A stretch of DNA of 64,000 bases from Lytechinus variegatus (taxonomy: Eukaryota; Echinodermata; Echinoidea; Temnopleuroida; Toxopneustidae): the NCBI RefSeq assembly GCF_018143015.1, contig NC_054741.1:46306548-46370547 (forward strand). The letters are read 5' to 3'. The notes under the pieces were generated by a model. That model saw only the letters and a list, made by a program, of their open reading frames with translations, was not told the DNA's origin and did no database searches. A program made the translations under genes and the position numbers. Shown piece after piece: positions 34,231 to 48,500 of the stretch (the first letter of the stretch is position 1; the number at the start of each line of letters is the position of its first letter).

Positions 34231-35217
34231 TGGGAAAAAAGGTGTTAAAAAATGTTTGAAAACTCCTCCATACAGACGGGTGCCAGCTGTCAACTTGTTC
34301 CCTTGACATGAACCTAAGCAAAATGTTCCTTTAGTGTTCATAGAATCAGTCTAGACTATATATTGGCGCCAACCTGGTCATGCTGGCAGACATGGTAGAG
34401 GTGGGCAAGATTAAAATGTAACGTCATATTTTTCCCAATTGAATTGTAGGGGCATGTATGTCTCAATTGTAGATGTATCTTTATATATTTTTTCTTCCAT
34501 CTTCTATCTCCCCCTTTTTTTTTTTTCCATAATTAAATACGACTGGATTGCTGCACACTACAAAGCAGCCAAAGCTAAGCAGCCTCCTCAATTTCCAACC
34601 TGTTTGTATAATAATCTTGACTATAATTAGAACTTAGAAATCTGCTATGATAAGTTTTTTTTGTTGTTTATAATCATCTGTATATCAAGCCCTATACGAA
34701 ACCAATTGTAAACGTTGGAAATGGAAATAAACGAAATGAAAATGAAATGCGATCGGTTGTAATGATTGGTCAATGGCAGTTTGTCAAAAGTCGTATTTGC
34801 TGCCATCTCGAGGTAAACTGTGTTTGCATAGTCTACCCAAATAAACCTTTACATAATAGTTGACTGGCATATCTCGATGATTAACTTCGCCTTTAATGGT
34901 CAATGAATTCAAGATAAAGAGGGATTGTAAGAAAAAAAAGAATAAAAATTGATACCATTATGATGCCATTATTAACGACTTCTTATCGGAGGATAAGGCT
35001 TTTAAGTCAAGTGAGGTGCCGCGACTTCATGTATGACAAATATTATATATATAATTTATATTTATATGGATTGAAACAGAGCTTGTATATTTAACACTAT
35101 AAATTTGTTCGACCATCTTATTATACAAATCGCTTCCTTTCTCTCAGATTTACTACTGGGCAGTTACTTTCACCTTGTTTCACATAATTTGATTATAAAT
35201 GACACCCCTCTTGAAAT

Positions 35218-35637
35218 TTGGTTTCGTCGAGCCCACTGATCCGATCGCGTAACGTATCTGATATCAATCGTCTGGCTGAGCTGAAGCGCGGCGCGGATGG
35301 CGCATGGCATGTAAAAACAATGACCACTCGGATCGACCGCTTCAAGCTCGCACGCACGTGCACCTGTGTTTACATATCTCCGGTCTTCAATTTTCTAAAA
35401 ATTATTTTCGTGTTTCTCAATATATCGCATCATTTCTTTATTCGTCAATGCAGGTCTCATCTACTTGATTAATGCTGTAGATAACTGCAATCAACATCAG
35501 CACACAAACTTCAATATTTATTTCGGTTTATTTGAGTTTGCATCTTGCTTGGCCGTTTTTCTGCTTTCGGAGAGCTAGAGAGAGACTGCGTGCAATCCCT
35601 ACGGAAGCGAAGCGTAGCAGACGACTCGGCGGTCATC
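35218..35637 (+). promoter_or_regulatory. Probable promoter and 5' UTR of the TRAF4-like gene
   Basis: The stretch before the start codon is richer in CpG than its surroundings (for example GAAGCGCGGCGCGGATGGCG). No TATA box or start site can be fixed. Confidence 0.35.
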
Positions 35638-35780
35638 ATGCCTGGTTTCAAGTGCAAGTTCCGTGATAAAGTTTTAAGGCAATTCGTTTGCCCTATTTGT
35701 CGTTATCCCATGCGGGATCCAGTGCAGATTACCAGTTGTGGACATCATTATTGTGATACTTGTCTTCAGGAATATTTGAG
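35638..35780 (+). CDS. TRAF4: TRAF4-like, first coding exon (N-terminal RING)
   Basis: Encodes the N-terminus of a TNF-receptor-associated factor, an adaptor and likely E3 ubiquitin ligase. The 47 codons start MPGF, as known for TRAF4, and contain most of a RING finger: Cys18, Cys21, Cys34, His36, Cys39, Cys42, then LQEYL. The final RING cysteine pair must be in the next exon. The start ATG has A at -3. The donor TTGAG|GTAAGT leaves phase 2. No later exon (remaining RING, TRAF zinc fingers, MATH/TRAF domain) was recognised in the next 28 kb. Assignment to TRAF4 rather than another TRAF rests on MPGF and the pattern CGHHYCDTCLQEYL. Confidence 0.85.
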
Positions 35781-38700
35781 GTAAGTTATTGATTCTTTTA
35801 GATAAGAAGAGAGAAAGAAAGATGATAATTTATATTATTATTGTCTTTTTGAATTGCAGACTTAGTTTTATTTTGAACTGAGTTGTGACTGCATCTCTTC
35901 AATTTGCAAATTTATTTATTTTTAATCCAGTTTTTGCTAACTTAAGTAAGTTAATAGTAACATTTGATACTTATGTGTTTTCCATTTGGGAAAGAGTTCC
36001 TTTTGCAACAGCCATCCAAAGTGAAAAAATAACTTAGTATTAAGGTTTAGGAGTATAAATTTATAGGGTTAGGATGGCCGGTGCAATTTAAGGAAATCTA
36101 GTTCTATGGCCATGGGGAAATAAGGACAAACTGAGCTTTTTTAGAGTCCATTTATATTCTGTTTCATGAAATGTTGTGTGGAGAACATTCTGATTCATTG
36201 ATTGTACATTCGATTTTGTAGACCATATGAAAACTCATTTGTTTTCCACTATTAATAAGCAATTAAGCATATAGACTTATATACATGACAAAGAAAAATT
36301 GGGAAGTTTAACTCATCTTATTCAGGCAAAGAATTGTGTTGACAACATCCCATTTGTGTTTCATTGTGAAACAGACAATTGTATGGATATTCATCCATAC
36401 ATCATCATGCATGTACATGTCACGTCTCCCCTGGAATCTTCAACTTTGTGTTTGCATTGCGTGTTTAAAGTCAAGTAGTAGCCTGAAATAGGTACCTGTA
36501 AAACATTCCTTTCATTTTCATTATTCTTTGTCATGTTGAATTTGTCAGGAAGCAAAAGGTTTGTTTATGTTTGCACAGACACTCATGGCTCAGTGATGAA
36601 TCACATATTTTATTTACAAGGATGTGCAATTTTTTTAAAGCAAGCATCTAATGATTTTGTTCTGTCATTGACTGATACTTAGCTTTTATTTTGATTTTAC
36701 CCCAGGATAAATTTACCCATCATTTGGTAACAAAACATGCTATAAACCAGAATAAACTTCAGAATTATTGTGAAAGAGAGAAAGACAGAAAGAAAATCAA
36801 ACTATTAATTTTTATGATTGCATTTAACCTCTTGTTTATTCTGGCTAAAATAAAAAACAATATACATGTCAATATACATGTAATTTGAATTTCATGATTG
36901 GTTCTTTTTTATTGTTATGAATATTGGACCTTGTCATTCTTATTTTTTTTAAATAGGGAACTGGGAAAATTTTTGTTTGTTTGGAGATGAATGGTGTACG
37001 ATGGGGGCCCTTTGAATTTTTGTATTTAATGTTCATGTCTACCATTGCATTTCTTGTGCACAAAGAGTTGCATAGATCTATCATAATTTACCTTTATAGA
37101 TGTTCTTTCATTGGTCTGCCTTGGTGACTCACCTTAAATCTTCAACTCCCTAGGTCACTGTACAGTCATCTAGAGTTTAAGAAGTTTAAGATGACTCCTG
37201 TTTAGGAATTACATCTTAAGACACAATAGACTTAAGATAATCTTGCAGCTGCTTAGAATGTAATATATTCATCAATAATCAATGGTACAATACTCCTGCT
37301 ACTCTTTTGCTAGATTCTCAGTCAGTGGGAATTTTGTGTGGATTACATTGTACATTGATTGTATCACAAATTGGTGGTTGTAATTCTAAATTTGTGGTAC
37401 AAATGGATTTCCAGGGTATGGAGAAAACCACCTGATCTCAATATTGAATCCTTAAGATTTCTTTTTTCAATCTCAATCGGATTCAAATTTAAAACAATCT
37501 GGATTTGTTTGAAGTTCCATGTTTAGAGGGTTTAAGAGCATTCCCATAAATGAGTGAAGTTGCTTGAATGGAGCAAGTTATTTTAATAGGATCTTAAAAT
37601 GATAGGGGATGTGACAGAAATGAAACCAAATCTTGTGATATGATAAATGTGTAGCCTTAAAAACAAACCACGCCTAGATATGAACACCAATAAATGACCT
37701 GCAGCAATATTCTGATATGACCAAATCAATTGATTTTTTGGGGGGTTTTGGGTATGTAAGCATACCAGGTCCCTAAAAAAATGTATTCTAACTATGGCAT
37801 GTTGGCAACTTTTAACAGAAAGATGGAAAAAAACTGGTCTCTATGATAAAAGGATGACATTTAAAAATAGTTACATTTGAATATCAACAAGTCTTAACTT
37901 AGTCCAGAATCATTTATAGAAAAATTGTGTTGTACCGTAGCATTTTATTTTTGTTTTCATTTTCACATATTTCCTTGTACTGTTAAATACTTTGTCAGAT
38001 ATTTTCATGAGCTGGCCATTTTTTCATTTAAAATCATGGATTCCTTTTCTAACCTTCTTGTAAAACTATTTTCATTGGGTTTTATTTATTAATTATTTAT
38101 ATATTGTTAACATTTTCATCAGAACATTGATTTTGCACTGTGTTTGAGTTGAATAGATTTTATTCTAATTTGTTATACCTACATTTAGTTTATTGGCCAT
38201 TGCATGGACTTTACAATCACTAAGAGGATTTCACTTAACTGTATTGAGCCATAAAATGACTGAAAATTTATTGAGTCCAAATGAATGAATTAATGAATGG
38301 ATATGTGCACAATTGAATGAGCGAATAATGGAATGAAGGAATGAATGCAGATAATTGAGTGAGCATAGTCAGTCTCTGGATATAGGCTTTCATGTCCTAT
38401 ACATTGGAGGCAAACCTATACTAAAGGGAGATGAACAAAAGAAAGTATTCATGTTAGTTATCACAGTATGGGGTCTTGCTATTAATGAGGGGGTTTAATG
38501 TTGATTTATTTGGACCCCTTTGGTCCCCCTTGGGATCGGATGATGTATACCTTCATGCATAATTAATCAGTGAATACCTACCGTAGTGGATGTAAAATGT
38601 TGTCCAAATTTTATGCCAGCTATGTGTCAATTGCAAGACAAAAAATATAGCAACCATAAAAAAGTCAAAGTTCATTCTGGCTGCAAAACTATTAAAGCTT

Positions 38701-41700
38701 CCACATTAAATCATGTGTATAATGTTCTATACATTGATAATAAAGATCAAAGATTTTATTTTAATGTTGTAAATTTATGAAAATCAACCAGGGGCAACAT
38801 ACTTTGAACATGCAGAATACCATCCCAGAAACAATTAGCTTGAACAGAAAGCTGAGAAACATATACTGTTTGTAGGCCTACATACATGTGTAGGAATCTT
38901 GATTTCCATTTTTTTCTTTTAGAATTGATGATTTCTTTTGGAGCAGGGTTTTTCCTATAGCTTTTGTTGCCACTCACAGCGGTGGGTCACTCTCCTGGCA
39001 CAGTCAGCCGCATGACCCCATGTAATTCCTGTAACAAAAGTTGAGATTATCCTAAAGCAGTGGTGAATAATGACAGGGTTCAGAGAGTTGTTGATTGGAC
39101 TTCCAGCTGCCAGATTTTTCTCATTGATGGAAAGAGGATTTGTAATCCTACACCGAAAATAGTCAGGCCAAAAATTATATTCTACATCAAAAGTATCAGC
39201 CAAATATGATACTTCATACCCAACAGAGTTTTGAATGAATGAAAATATTCTTTTGTTGCTATTTGAGAAGTGAACTGAGTTGAATATTAAAGTTGAATAA
39301 TAATTGGAGACGACGACAGAAAGATCAATGTAGACTGAATAAGAGAGAGAATGAAGAGATGTGTATGTGTTCACTGGATTGCATGCACAGCACTTTGTAG
39401 ACTACACCCCCCCCAAAAAAAATTAAAGAACAGAAGAAAGAAATTGCTTTGATGGTGTTCTAGGAGTTAACTGAAAATGAAATTGATACTAAATCCATTG
39501 AATGATGATTGATGTATGTGAAGGAAGTTTGATGAAGACTTAAATTGTGTGTGTGTGTGTATGAGTGGGGGGGGGGGTAGGGGAAATTTAATTTGTATTT
39601 TCCTTGGCATAAATCAAAAGAAAATCACTTTTAAATCAGTCAAGTGTATATATTCACTCATACACAATAAATGTCAACATTTTGACAGGTTTCTCTTCTT
39701 CCTTCATCATATTAAAACATGTGACCAGTATTACAAAAAACACATTCTCTTCTTAATAAATTTAACTGGAAAAGAAAGGAATAGCTCTAGAGAAAGAGAG
39801 AGAGAGATGAAAGAAATATGCTATTCTAGTGTTTGACACGCTACCTGTACACCAGTCACTACAGATAATTTTATCTACCCAACCATTAGGGATTTAATTA
39901 AATCCCATCCTACAGAAGAAAAAAAATGAACATAACGTTTTACTATTTCTTGAATATGTCTACAAATGAAATGTTTTGAACTGGAAAAATGATTTGTCTT
40001 TAAAGAAATTAATAATAAAAGGATACAAATGTGTACATACATGAAGGAAAATAAAATGATTTTATGATTTGCATGTCGATCTGAATATGTTTTTATTGAT
40101 GAATTATGAACATCAGGATCTACAGTATTCTGAGCACCCCCCCTCCCATTATTGATGCCCTGGATGCATTTGATGGGAATTGATCACATATCATTCTCAG
40201 TTGATTTTTGTTTGATAGGCTGTTGTACTCAAGGTTTTGAAATGGAGACAGCTGATTATAATAATAGTAGAATCCTTTGTTACGAATGAAGCTGCTGAAT
40301 TTCGCAAGAATTGAATGACAAATATCATGGCCCATTTAATCTCTAGCGCTGTACAGACAGGTATTATTGCTTCAAAGGGTTGAAGGCGAGGGGACATTTA
40401 AAAATGGTGGATGGTGTAGGCATGAGAACAAAACCTGATGCAACTGACATACTCTCAATTCAGAGGCATTGTTTTGTATTAAAAATCATATTCTATGGAA
40501 TTCATACTTGCAGATTAAGAGTTTGTTAACATAATTACATGTAGGCCTTAATTACGAAAGGTACATGTATCAATTAATTTACCATTATTAAACACAAAAC
40601 AAAACAATTTTTAAAGCCAAAATTCCAATGAATTATATATATTTCTCAGACAGTTGAAATCAGAGCTTGTAATATTGTATGAAAATTAATGATATTGTCG
40701 AGGCTTTCTTTGAAAGACACAAACCTGCATGTGTACATGAGTTTCAGGTGGAGCATGATGATGATGATGATGACAAAGATGATTAATCTGAACGGAAATT
40801 GTACCATATATTCGTTTGGAGCCATTCAAGGTGCAGAATCAAAAATTGAAAAAGTGGAGCCATTTACTTTTAATGCTAAGTACAGTACTTTGATTATGGT
40901 TTATGCAGATGATATGATTCTATTAACATTGACAAGTGCCATTAGCTTGATGTATTTATTTCAAGAATCACACTATAGGCCCTACAAAATTTGAACTGGA
41001 ATTATCTGCAGAATTATAGAAACGAACTGTATATTTCATTTGAAAGTGAACAGTGTTCAGTCTTTCCTCTGTCCCTGGAATGTGATCATTTTCACTCCAG
41101 TAGATGAGGAAAAGAAAATGACTTCCATTTCGAGCTGTGCGTGGTAACACCACACCAGATTGGCTGTTTTCTGTCTTCGTCTTGCATGTATCTCAGCACG
41201 AGAAAACTGTCAATATTGGTCTTGTTCACACTCTGTATACAAAATTGTGTTAGAAATGAGTACATGGATATTGAATGTAGGCCTACATGTACATGTACGT
41301 ACATCTGGAGATTGCAAGTAGTTCATAACACTCAACTAGATTGACTGTTTTGAGTTTCAATCTCTCATACTCTAGCAAAAGGGAATTCTGCTATATTTTC
41401 CATGTTTCACATTTAAAATGTTGTTTTGATGAAAATTTAAATTTGATTTCAAAAGGCAGGCATTAAAAGATAATAGATGTGCACTAGCAGGGGAAAGAGT
41501 TTGTACATGTAGCTTATTATTATTTTTTCTACTGAAATTTGAATTTGACCGCGTTAATCAGCATAATCGTGTGATGAAGCTTAAATGTGAACATGGCCTC
41601 ATCATGATGGACAGTGTGGATTGGGGATCAATATAAAGCTCTTCACTTGTCATTTCATAATCAATTTATTGAGATGGCCGGCAGCTTCCTGAAATGGATT

Positions 41701-42370
41701 GATCAGGGTTACGGTCAAGGACCTGGGGTTTCGTACATTGTATGAATACTAGTAATCTGATAATGATCATTCAAATTTCTCTCTGTATAATGTCTCTCTT
41801 TCCCATTCTCTTTCTCCCCTCTCTTTCCCCCTTCTTTCCCTTGTTATCTCTTTATTTGTATCTGTATCTCTCATTCTGTCTATCTCTGATCTCTATTTCA
41901 TTCTGCCTTTTTGCAGTATCTGTCTCTCAGTCTCTATCATGCACCACACCCTGTTCTTCATCTCTTTCTGCCTCCATGGTTTCTTTTTATTCCTTCGTCA
42001 GCCCCCCATCTCTTTTCTCTCTTTCGTTCCCATCTCATTATCTCTTCTCATCTATATTTTTTTTGGAGTCTCCATTTCCCCTCGCTCTCAAATCCTTGGA
42101 CATATTCTACCTCTTTACATGAAAGCTTGTGGCCTTCATTGGATGTAATCATATCTCTTTTCTCAAAATTCATTTCTTGTAACACCTCATTCCTCCTGTG
42201 TTTGTGTAAATGAAGACATATGATGGTGATTGTGTACAATTTCTTTTAAACCAAGGTCTGGGCTGGGGCAACTTCCGTTTCATAAATTCTAATTCAGTTC
42301 ATCCATGCAGATACATCCTGAGTGTTAATTATCATGGATCCTATTAGGATCCATGTGTTCTGCACCACTA

Positions 42371-42518
42371 GGGGTCCGTTGCAGAAAGAGTTGCGTTTAA
42401 ACGCAAGCCGAAAATCAATCGCAAGTCCCAAATGTGTGCTGTTGATTGGTTGAAAATCAAGTTGCGCAGATATTTAGAGTTGCGATTGATTGCAACTCTT
42501 TCTGCAACAGGCCCCAGG
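42371..42518. mobile_element. MITE-like element with TTGCAGAAAGAGTTGC ends
   Basis: About 148 bp. The ends are inverted (left GTTGCAGAAAGAGTTGCG, right CAACTCTTTCTGCAAC) and extend into GGGTCC / GGCCCC. Compact and non-coding. Confidence 0.75.
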
Positions 42519-45500
42519 GGTATTAATAAACATTCAAATGAAAACAGATGCCATTGTATTAAACATTTCAGAAAAAAATGGAGGTACATAAAATTATACC
42601 TTGTAGAAAATAAATAAACATGAACTAAGGAGGAAGTTTGAAAAGTATTCATATTATGATGAAATATCATAGATAAAAAAAATGTGTGTTGTGTTTGCAA
42701 CACATTCTCATTCTAAATAGGTCACTCTAAAGATTTTGTTTTCTTCTTCACATTATCACTCCAAGTCAATTAAAAACTCACTCTTTTTCAGTTCGCAGAG
42801 TGAATTTCACTCCCCGAATATTAATGCAAGCCAATCCACCCGCATACAGCACATGTTAAATTTCCTTTTTAAGATGTATTTGGCCCATCCTCTATGTTTG
42901 ATGTCCTGGCTTTTATTCACAGTCATTGATGTAGTCATTAGATGGGGATGTGTTGTTGTATGTCATGCAAACTGGTCGTAACCAAGTTTGCGTCTACCTG
43001 CATCAATGCATTTTCTATCACCATGGTAACACATCATTCATGCTACTATAGTTTCCCATTCCCTTTTATGGAATCAAGGTGTTTTCAGTAGGACTCGGAG
43101 TTGTTTCTGCGTGATACCTGGAATTTGAAACCAGTGCAGCCATTACTATATACATGTATGTACACTATTGATTCACCATAAATGTTATTTTTACAATTTA
43201 GACATGCATTGCATTATTTTCTGTACCACAGTGAATATAAAGCTTAACTCAAAGCAACGTCAGCAAATTGACTTCATTAAACTGCTTACCAATTGATGTG
43301 CAGTTGATTTCCAGAATATTGCTCTATTGGGTTGAATTTTCATCAGGGTTTTGCTATATTTAGTAGATCTAAAAATGCATATAAATTATGAATAATTTAA
43401 AAGATGCAGTATATTGATCATTGAACAATTACAAAGAAGAATGAAGAGTCTATCCTCCTTTCTTTCCTTTCCATTTGAAGTAATACATGTAGTGTTTCTA
43501 CATTGAGTGGTATATCATGCTATCTTCATGAGACATATTCTAGAAGATATAGGATAAAAACAATAATAGACAAATCCATAAGATGCAGAATACAGTATGC
43601 ATTGTAAAACTATTATTTAATTCTTCCTTTGCTGTTCAGTCTTATCTTACTTAGTTTCTATTATGATCTGACTAATTAAAAATTGCAATCTTAACCAGAT
43701 AGACATAAGCCCTATTTATGAAAAAAAATACATGTAGTTCATGAATACAAGTGATAAATTGATACCTGTTACACCAAATCATACTTCTGCTAATTGATCA
43801 TGTTGTGTTGCTACTCCCCCTATTCTGGCCACTCTTTATCATTCAATCTTTTTAAAGCCCAACAATCTCTACTCCACATCTCTGCTATCTACAGTAGATG
43901 TAAAGCTGCTTAAGAATAATGCAAGCAGAGTGATGAACCTTGCTGCCTGTCGGCTTCAATACAACCTGGAATTCGTCTGCAGAAACCTTGGCCGCCCAGC
44001 AGAGATTGTTCCGCAGATTTCATCCCCTGCCCTTAATTGCCCGGCTGGAATCCGGGGTGTTAAAGCAAGTGTAAATTTAGAGCAAGCCCCTGGGAGTGTG
44101 GAGTCTTTATAGGCGAATATCAAGGGTTTTTATTTTCAGATGAAGCATGCCAGATCTGAACTTTTGACTCAAGCATCTTGCTTTTAATGGATGTTTTATA
44201 TCTTGCTCTGTGTGGTGTCATGAATGGTATGCTGATTGATTACAGTTTTAATGTTTCGATTGATGCCAGATAATGTTTCATTCCATAGAACTGCCATGGA
44301 GGGATAATAAAAAAAGGCAAGAATATAGACATGATATTGAATAACATACCACATTTGTGGTTTGAGTATACCATTTTTGTGGTTTAATTGCAAATGAAAT
44401 TCTTTCAACCATTGTTAGCTAGTACCAATCAACATGATGTCAGGAATGCATTATTCCTGTAGAATTTTCATCAGAAAACAGAAAGTCCTAAAGCTTTCAT
44501 TATTTCTATTTTTTTGATAAAATTGAGTGCTGCATAATAACATTTTACGTGTCAAAAATAATATGCTCTGTTCTCAATTTGCCAACATCACTGGTGACAA
44601 GAATTTCAATGGTGCTGCGCCTTTTATAATGAAAGTATTTACCAGTGAAACTCTCTCAAAGTGTGGCTTGTTTCTTTCACTTCTCTCCTATTTTGAAGGG
44701 TATTATTAACATGCAAAGAATGCCTTGACAGTGTCATTTAAAGTTCAGACCTCAAAAACTTTTCTTGAGGGTTTTGTTTGCCCGTGAATTCCTTTCTTGT
44801 ATTGTTTGCGACTGTACATGTGCAGAGTGTAACATTTTTTCCGTCCTCTGGACATCAAAAACAAGGTGGGAAAGTTTGCGGAGTAAACTCTTTTGCGGGA
44901 GATTAGCTTACATGTTATTGACACAGAGTGGAGGATGTGTGCCTACAAATTCTGTGTCAATACAAGAAATAACTGGTGGAAAAAAATGCTATGCTTTGGG
45001 CCTTGTCGGACCGGACCTAATGTGAGTTGCGTTTAATAGCTTTGAGAAAAAACAGGTATTACCTGCAGTTTTTAAATTTTGTGTTTCTCTTAGTTGGCAC
45101 CATGGTTTCTAATGTATCCCCACATCCTCTATCTCTCTATCTCTCTCTCTCCATCTCACTTTCTTTTTCTTGTTAATTTGAAATAAGAGTCTGTAAAAAT
45201 GAGACTCCCAAGCATTGTCAAAGTAGCTATAATAAGCATTCACCAGGTAGAACTTAACCAGTATGATATTGACAGAGATCACTGATCAGAGTAAATAAAT
45301 AACTTTACATTAGACCAGTGGTCTTTATTATGATGTTTTCTGATAACCCATTTAACATTGTGTTCAGATTCTCCATTAATGAATATTCTTCTAGCAACTT
45401 AGTGATAAAAATGGGTTTCCAAACTTGAAATAATAATTTCTCGAAAATTATTAGGAATTGGGCCGGACAGATCGGATGGGGGGAGGGGCATCTACCACAG

Positions 45501-48500
45501 TTGGCCAGGGAGAGCACTTTCTTAGAGTTTGTCTTCTTAATGGTCGAGGAGTTTAAATAGCCATTCATCATCTATGGTCAACCCTTGGTCATTTCGCACA
45601 CCTTTTATTATGAGAACCCAGTTCTCTTTCCTCAGGTGTGATGGTGGAAGATCCCATGCTTAATCATGTGAGGAATTCCTCAAGGGTTGTTTACACTCTA
45701 CTTCTCATTCAAAACAAGAACAACTCCTTGGTCAAAACAAGAGAAGACAACAATTGACCATTCCAATAGGAACACACTCAGCTGACCGTTTGTGTAAGAG
45801 GTGAATGTGTGGTCAAGAGGAGAGCAAAGAAAAAAATTCTGGAAAATCATCGGTTCTTGGGTATCATGGATCTTGGATTCAGTGGAAAGACATTAATGAT
45901 TGTATTTCTAGGACCCGTTCTGTGCATGGATAGGTGATTTAGGTCATTAGGAAACGGTAAATGGTGAAACATATAGTAGAATGAATGCTGGATAGTATGT
46001 GCTCAAGGATGTTCCATAATCATTCATTTATGTACTGACAACACTTTCAGTAAACAACAAGTGAAACAGCTTTTTTGTATGAGAGCAATTATAAGGTTCC
46101 CCTGAAATCATGAATCTTTTGTTTTCATGATATTGAATATATCATTTCCCGGTGTAGTGTGAAATACATCTAGCACAAGTTTTGCTTGCAAGATAAAATA
46201 GAAGAGGTATTAAGAGAAAGTAAAATGATCTACTGAGAAGCTGTCAATGTCAGCTGATTGCTACAGGAAACCATCTATTCAACTTTGTGGAATTACTGTA
46301 TTGTGATTGGTGCCAACCCTGAAAGCTTTTCTCATTTGGGGGGCTTCACTTGTACCAGACTTCATTTTTCCAATACATGTTCGCACCATTATCTGAGGAA
46401 AGGAGAAACTCCTTCATCAGAGAATTCTCCTTCGATCCCCCCCCCCTTTCCATCATTAAAGGGTTTTGAGATGAACTTTGGATGATAGAGCAACTTTGAC
46501 TACTATTGATGGGGCTCAGCTATTTTCATTGAATATGTGCATGCCCAAAATGTGGTTTTGAAAATGGTATCAGCTGCTCACATGGATCTACAGTATCACG
46601 AGACCCCATGCACATTCTTTCCATATTCTTTCATGCTTTTCACACTACAGAAATGAAGCTTAGACCACTTCGATTTTCAGGGTGAAACAAACAAAAATGA
46701 TAGTATGGGCTTAAGGAAATGCAGTGCAAAAAGCATGTATCAGAGTCTGTCTGGGCCAGAGAGACAGGTGTGAACAGTCACCCCCACCCCCCCCCAAAAA
46801 AAAAAAAGATTAGTATAAAAAATGTCCCCTCCCTTTGGACATTAGTGTGATTACAGGTTCTTTGAGGGCTCTTTCATTATAAAGCTCGAGAAGGGGACTT
46901 GCACAAACAAGTTCGGTCTGGGCTTAAAGGTGTTGTCCTGCACCTTCATCCCACTGTTAATGGGGGTAATATTTATGACAAAAGAAGATAACTGTTCACT
47001 GTTAGTTTTCTTTTTTTCCTTTAAGCTGGTGGTAAATAATCTATGATGAGGGCAATGAACCAGGTGTGTGATGAGCTTTACCTGGTTGACAGCTCAAGTG
47101 TTTTTGTAGCTTTCCTAGATGTAGGTGAGAATGAGTGTCTTCTTCCTGGACATTGAAAAAAGGACAGATTTAATTTCAAGAATAAAAAAATACTTCAGCC
47201 AAGGTGCAATCTGAGGATGTATTTTGTTGTTCTTCTTTGTATAATTTATTCTCTCTGTTTATTTCAAGTAAAAAAAAAATCACCATCAACCAATATTGTT
47301 GTCTGTATTAAACTCATGTGCTTGTGTCCAGAGTAGTAAAGTTAAACCATGCTGCAGGAATGATCAATAATTTTGAATGGACAGAGAGCATCATAATGAT
47401 AATTTAAGAATGTGAACTTCACTTACATTTTAACTGTAATTGACAATATTTTATGAACCAGTGAATCTTTGCAACTAAATGAGGGTTATTATCAACATTT
47501 TGGGAACAAATCACCCTTTGGCTTCATGTAGCTATTTGCCTGATTATGTAGGCCTATTATAAATTATTTTTATAGAAAAAACATTCACATGTATTCATTG
47601 CATGCTTTTTAATTGGCATTGATAACCAGTTTAGAATTTCTTCATCTCTTGAGGGCAAACAGCCCAATAATACAGTAACTTAGTAACTATTTATTGAGTG
47701 TAAGCCCAGGGACGGGGAATTGATTAGTACCCTCCTTGTGATGCATGTGTCTAATTAGAGGTCTGTTCAATTTACATTTGACAAGTGTCTATGATGTTGA
47801 TAGCTCATTAGTATCCCCCTTCATGACAAACTCCTTCAATAATCACCTGGTTTTATATGTCTTTGCAAACATGTTGTGTCCAATACCATGTTACCCATTA
47901 AGAGCTTTATTTGCTGTGAGAGGATACATTCCTAAATTTTAAAACTGGTCCCTTGCCTCATAAACCAAGGGACTCCTGAACTTGTTGACTTCTATTAGTT
48001 GAAAAATATAGATTTATATTGTCAATTGGTATGGACACTGTACACTGATTTGCTGACCTGAACTGAGTCATTCAGTGAGTTTCTTAGTTTTTCTATGGAC
48101 CAATTGATTCTTAGAAAATTTCTTATCATCATTCATGAATTTTTCAGATGTATTGAAACTTGCTCACTATTTTCTTAATGACCTCTGATAGAGACTTCAA
48201 TAGTCAAATGAGAATGGTTACACAAACATGTTGAATACTGAATTCTGTCATTCCTATAGGCTTTGTACAGGGACTATCCAGTTCCAACATGTGTTGGGTT
48301 AACCTGTTGACTTCAGAAATTCTGTCATTTCTTTGTACAGGGACTATCCCAGCTCAAGTAGGCGACAGGTTAAAGATCGTCCATGGTGATAGTACTATCA
48401 CTAATTCCCTATAATTGTCAGTATTATATGGGTGTGATCATTACATCTTGACCACAAAGCAATGGAAATCAATAAATGAGGAGCCTGTAAGTGGGAAGTA

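Larger units (their letters stand above)
26007..35637. other. Intergenic region between MMP-A and the TRAF4-like gene
   Basis: About 9.6 kb between two divergently transcribed genes. It holds the repeats listed separately and no recognisable exon. It should contain both promoters. Confidence 0.65.

Noticed and set aside
41742..42213. Overlapping Ser/Leu/Phe-rich frames
   Set aside because: Arise from a long TCTC/TTCC pyrimidine stretch; no domain and no splice context.
43930..44112. Sixty-codon frame in the TRAF4 intron considered as a TRAF zinc-finger exon
   Set aside because: It lacks the Cys/His spacing of TRAF zinc fingers and has no supporting splice phase.
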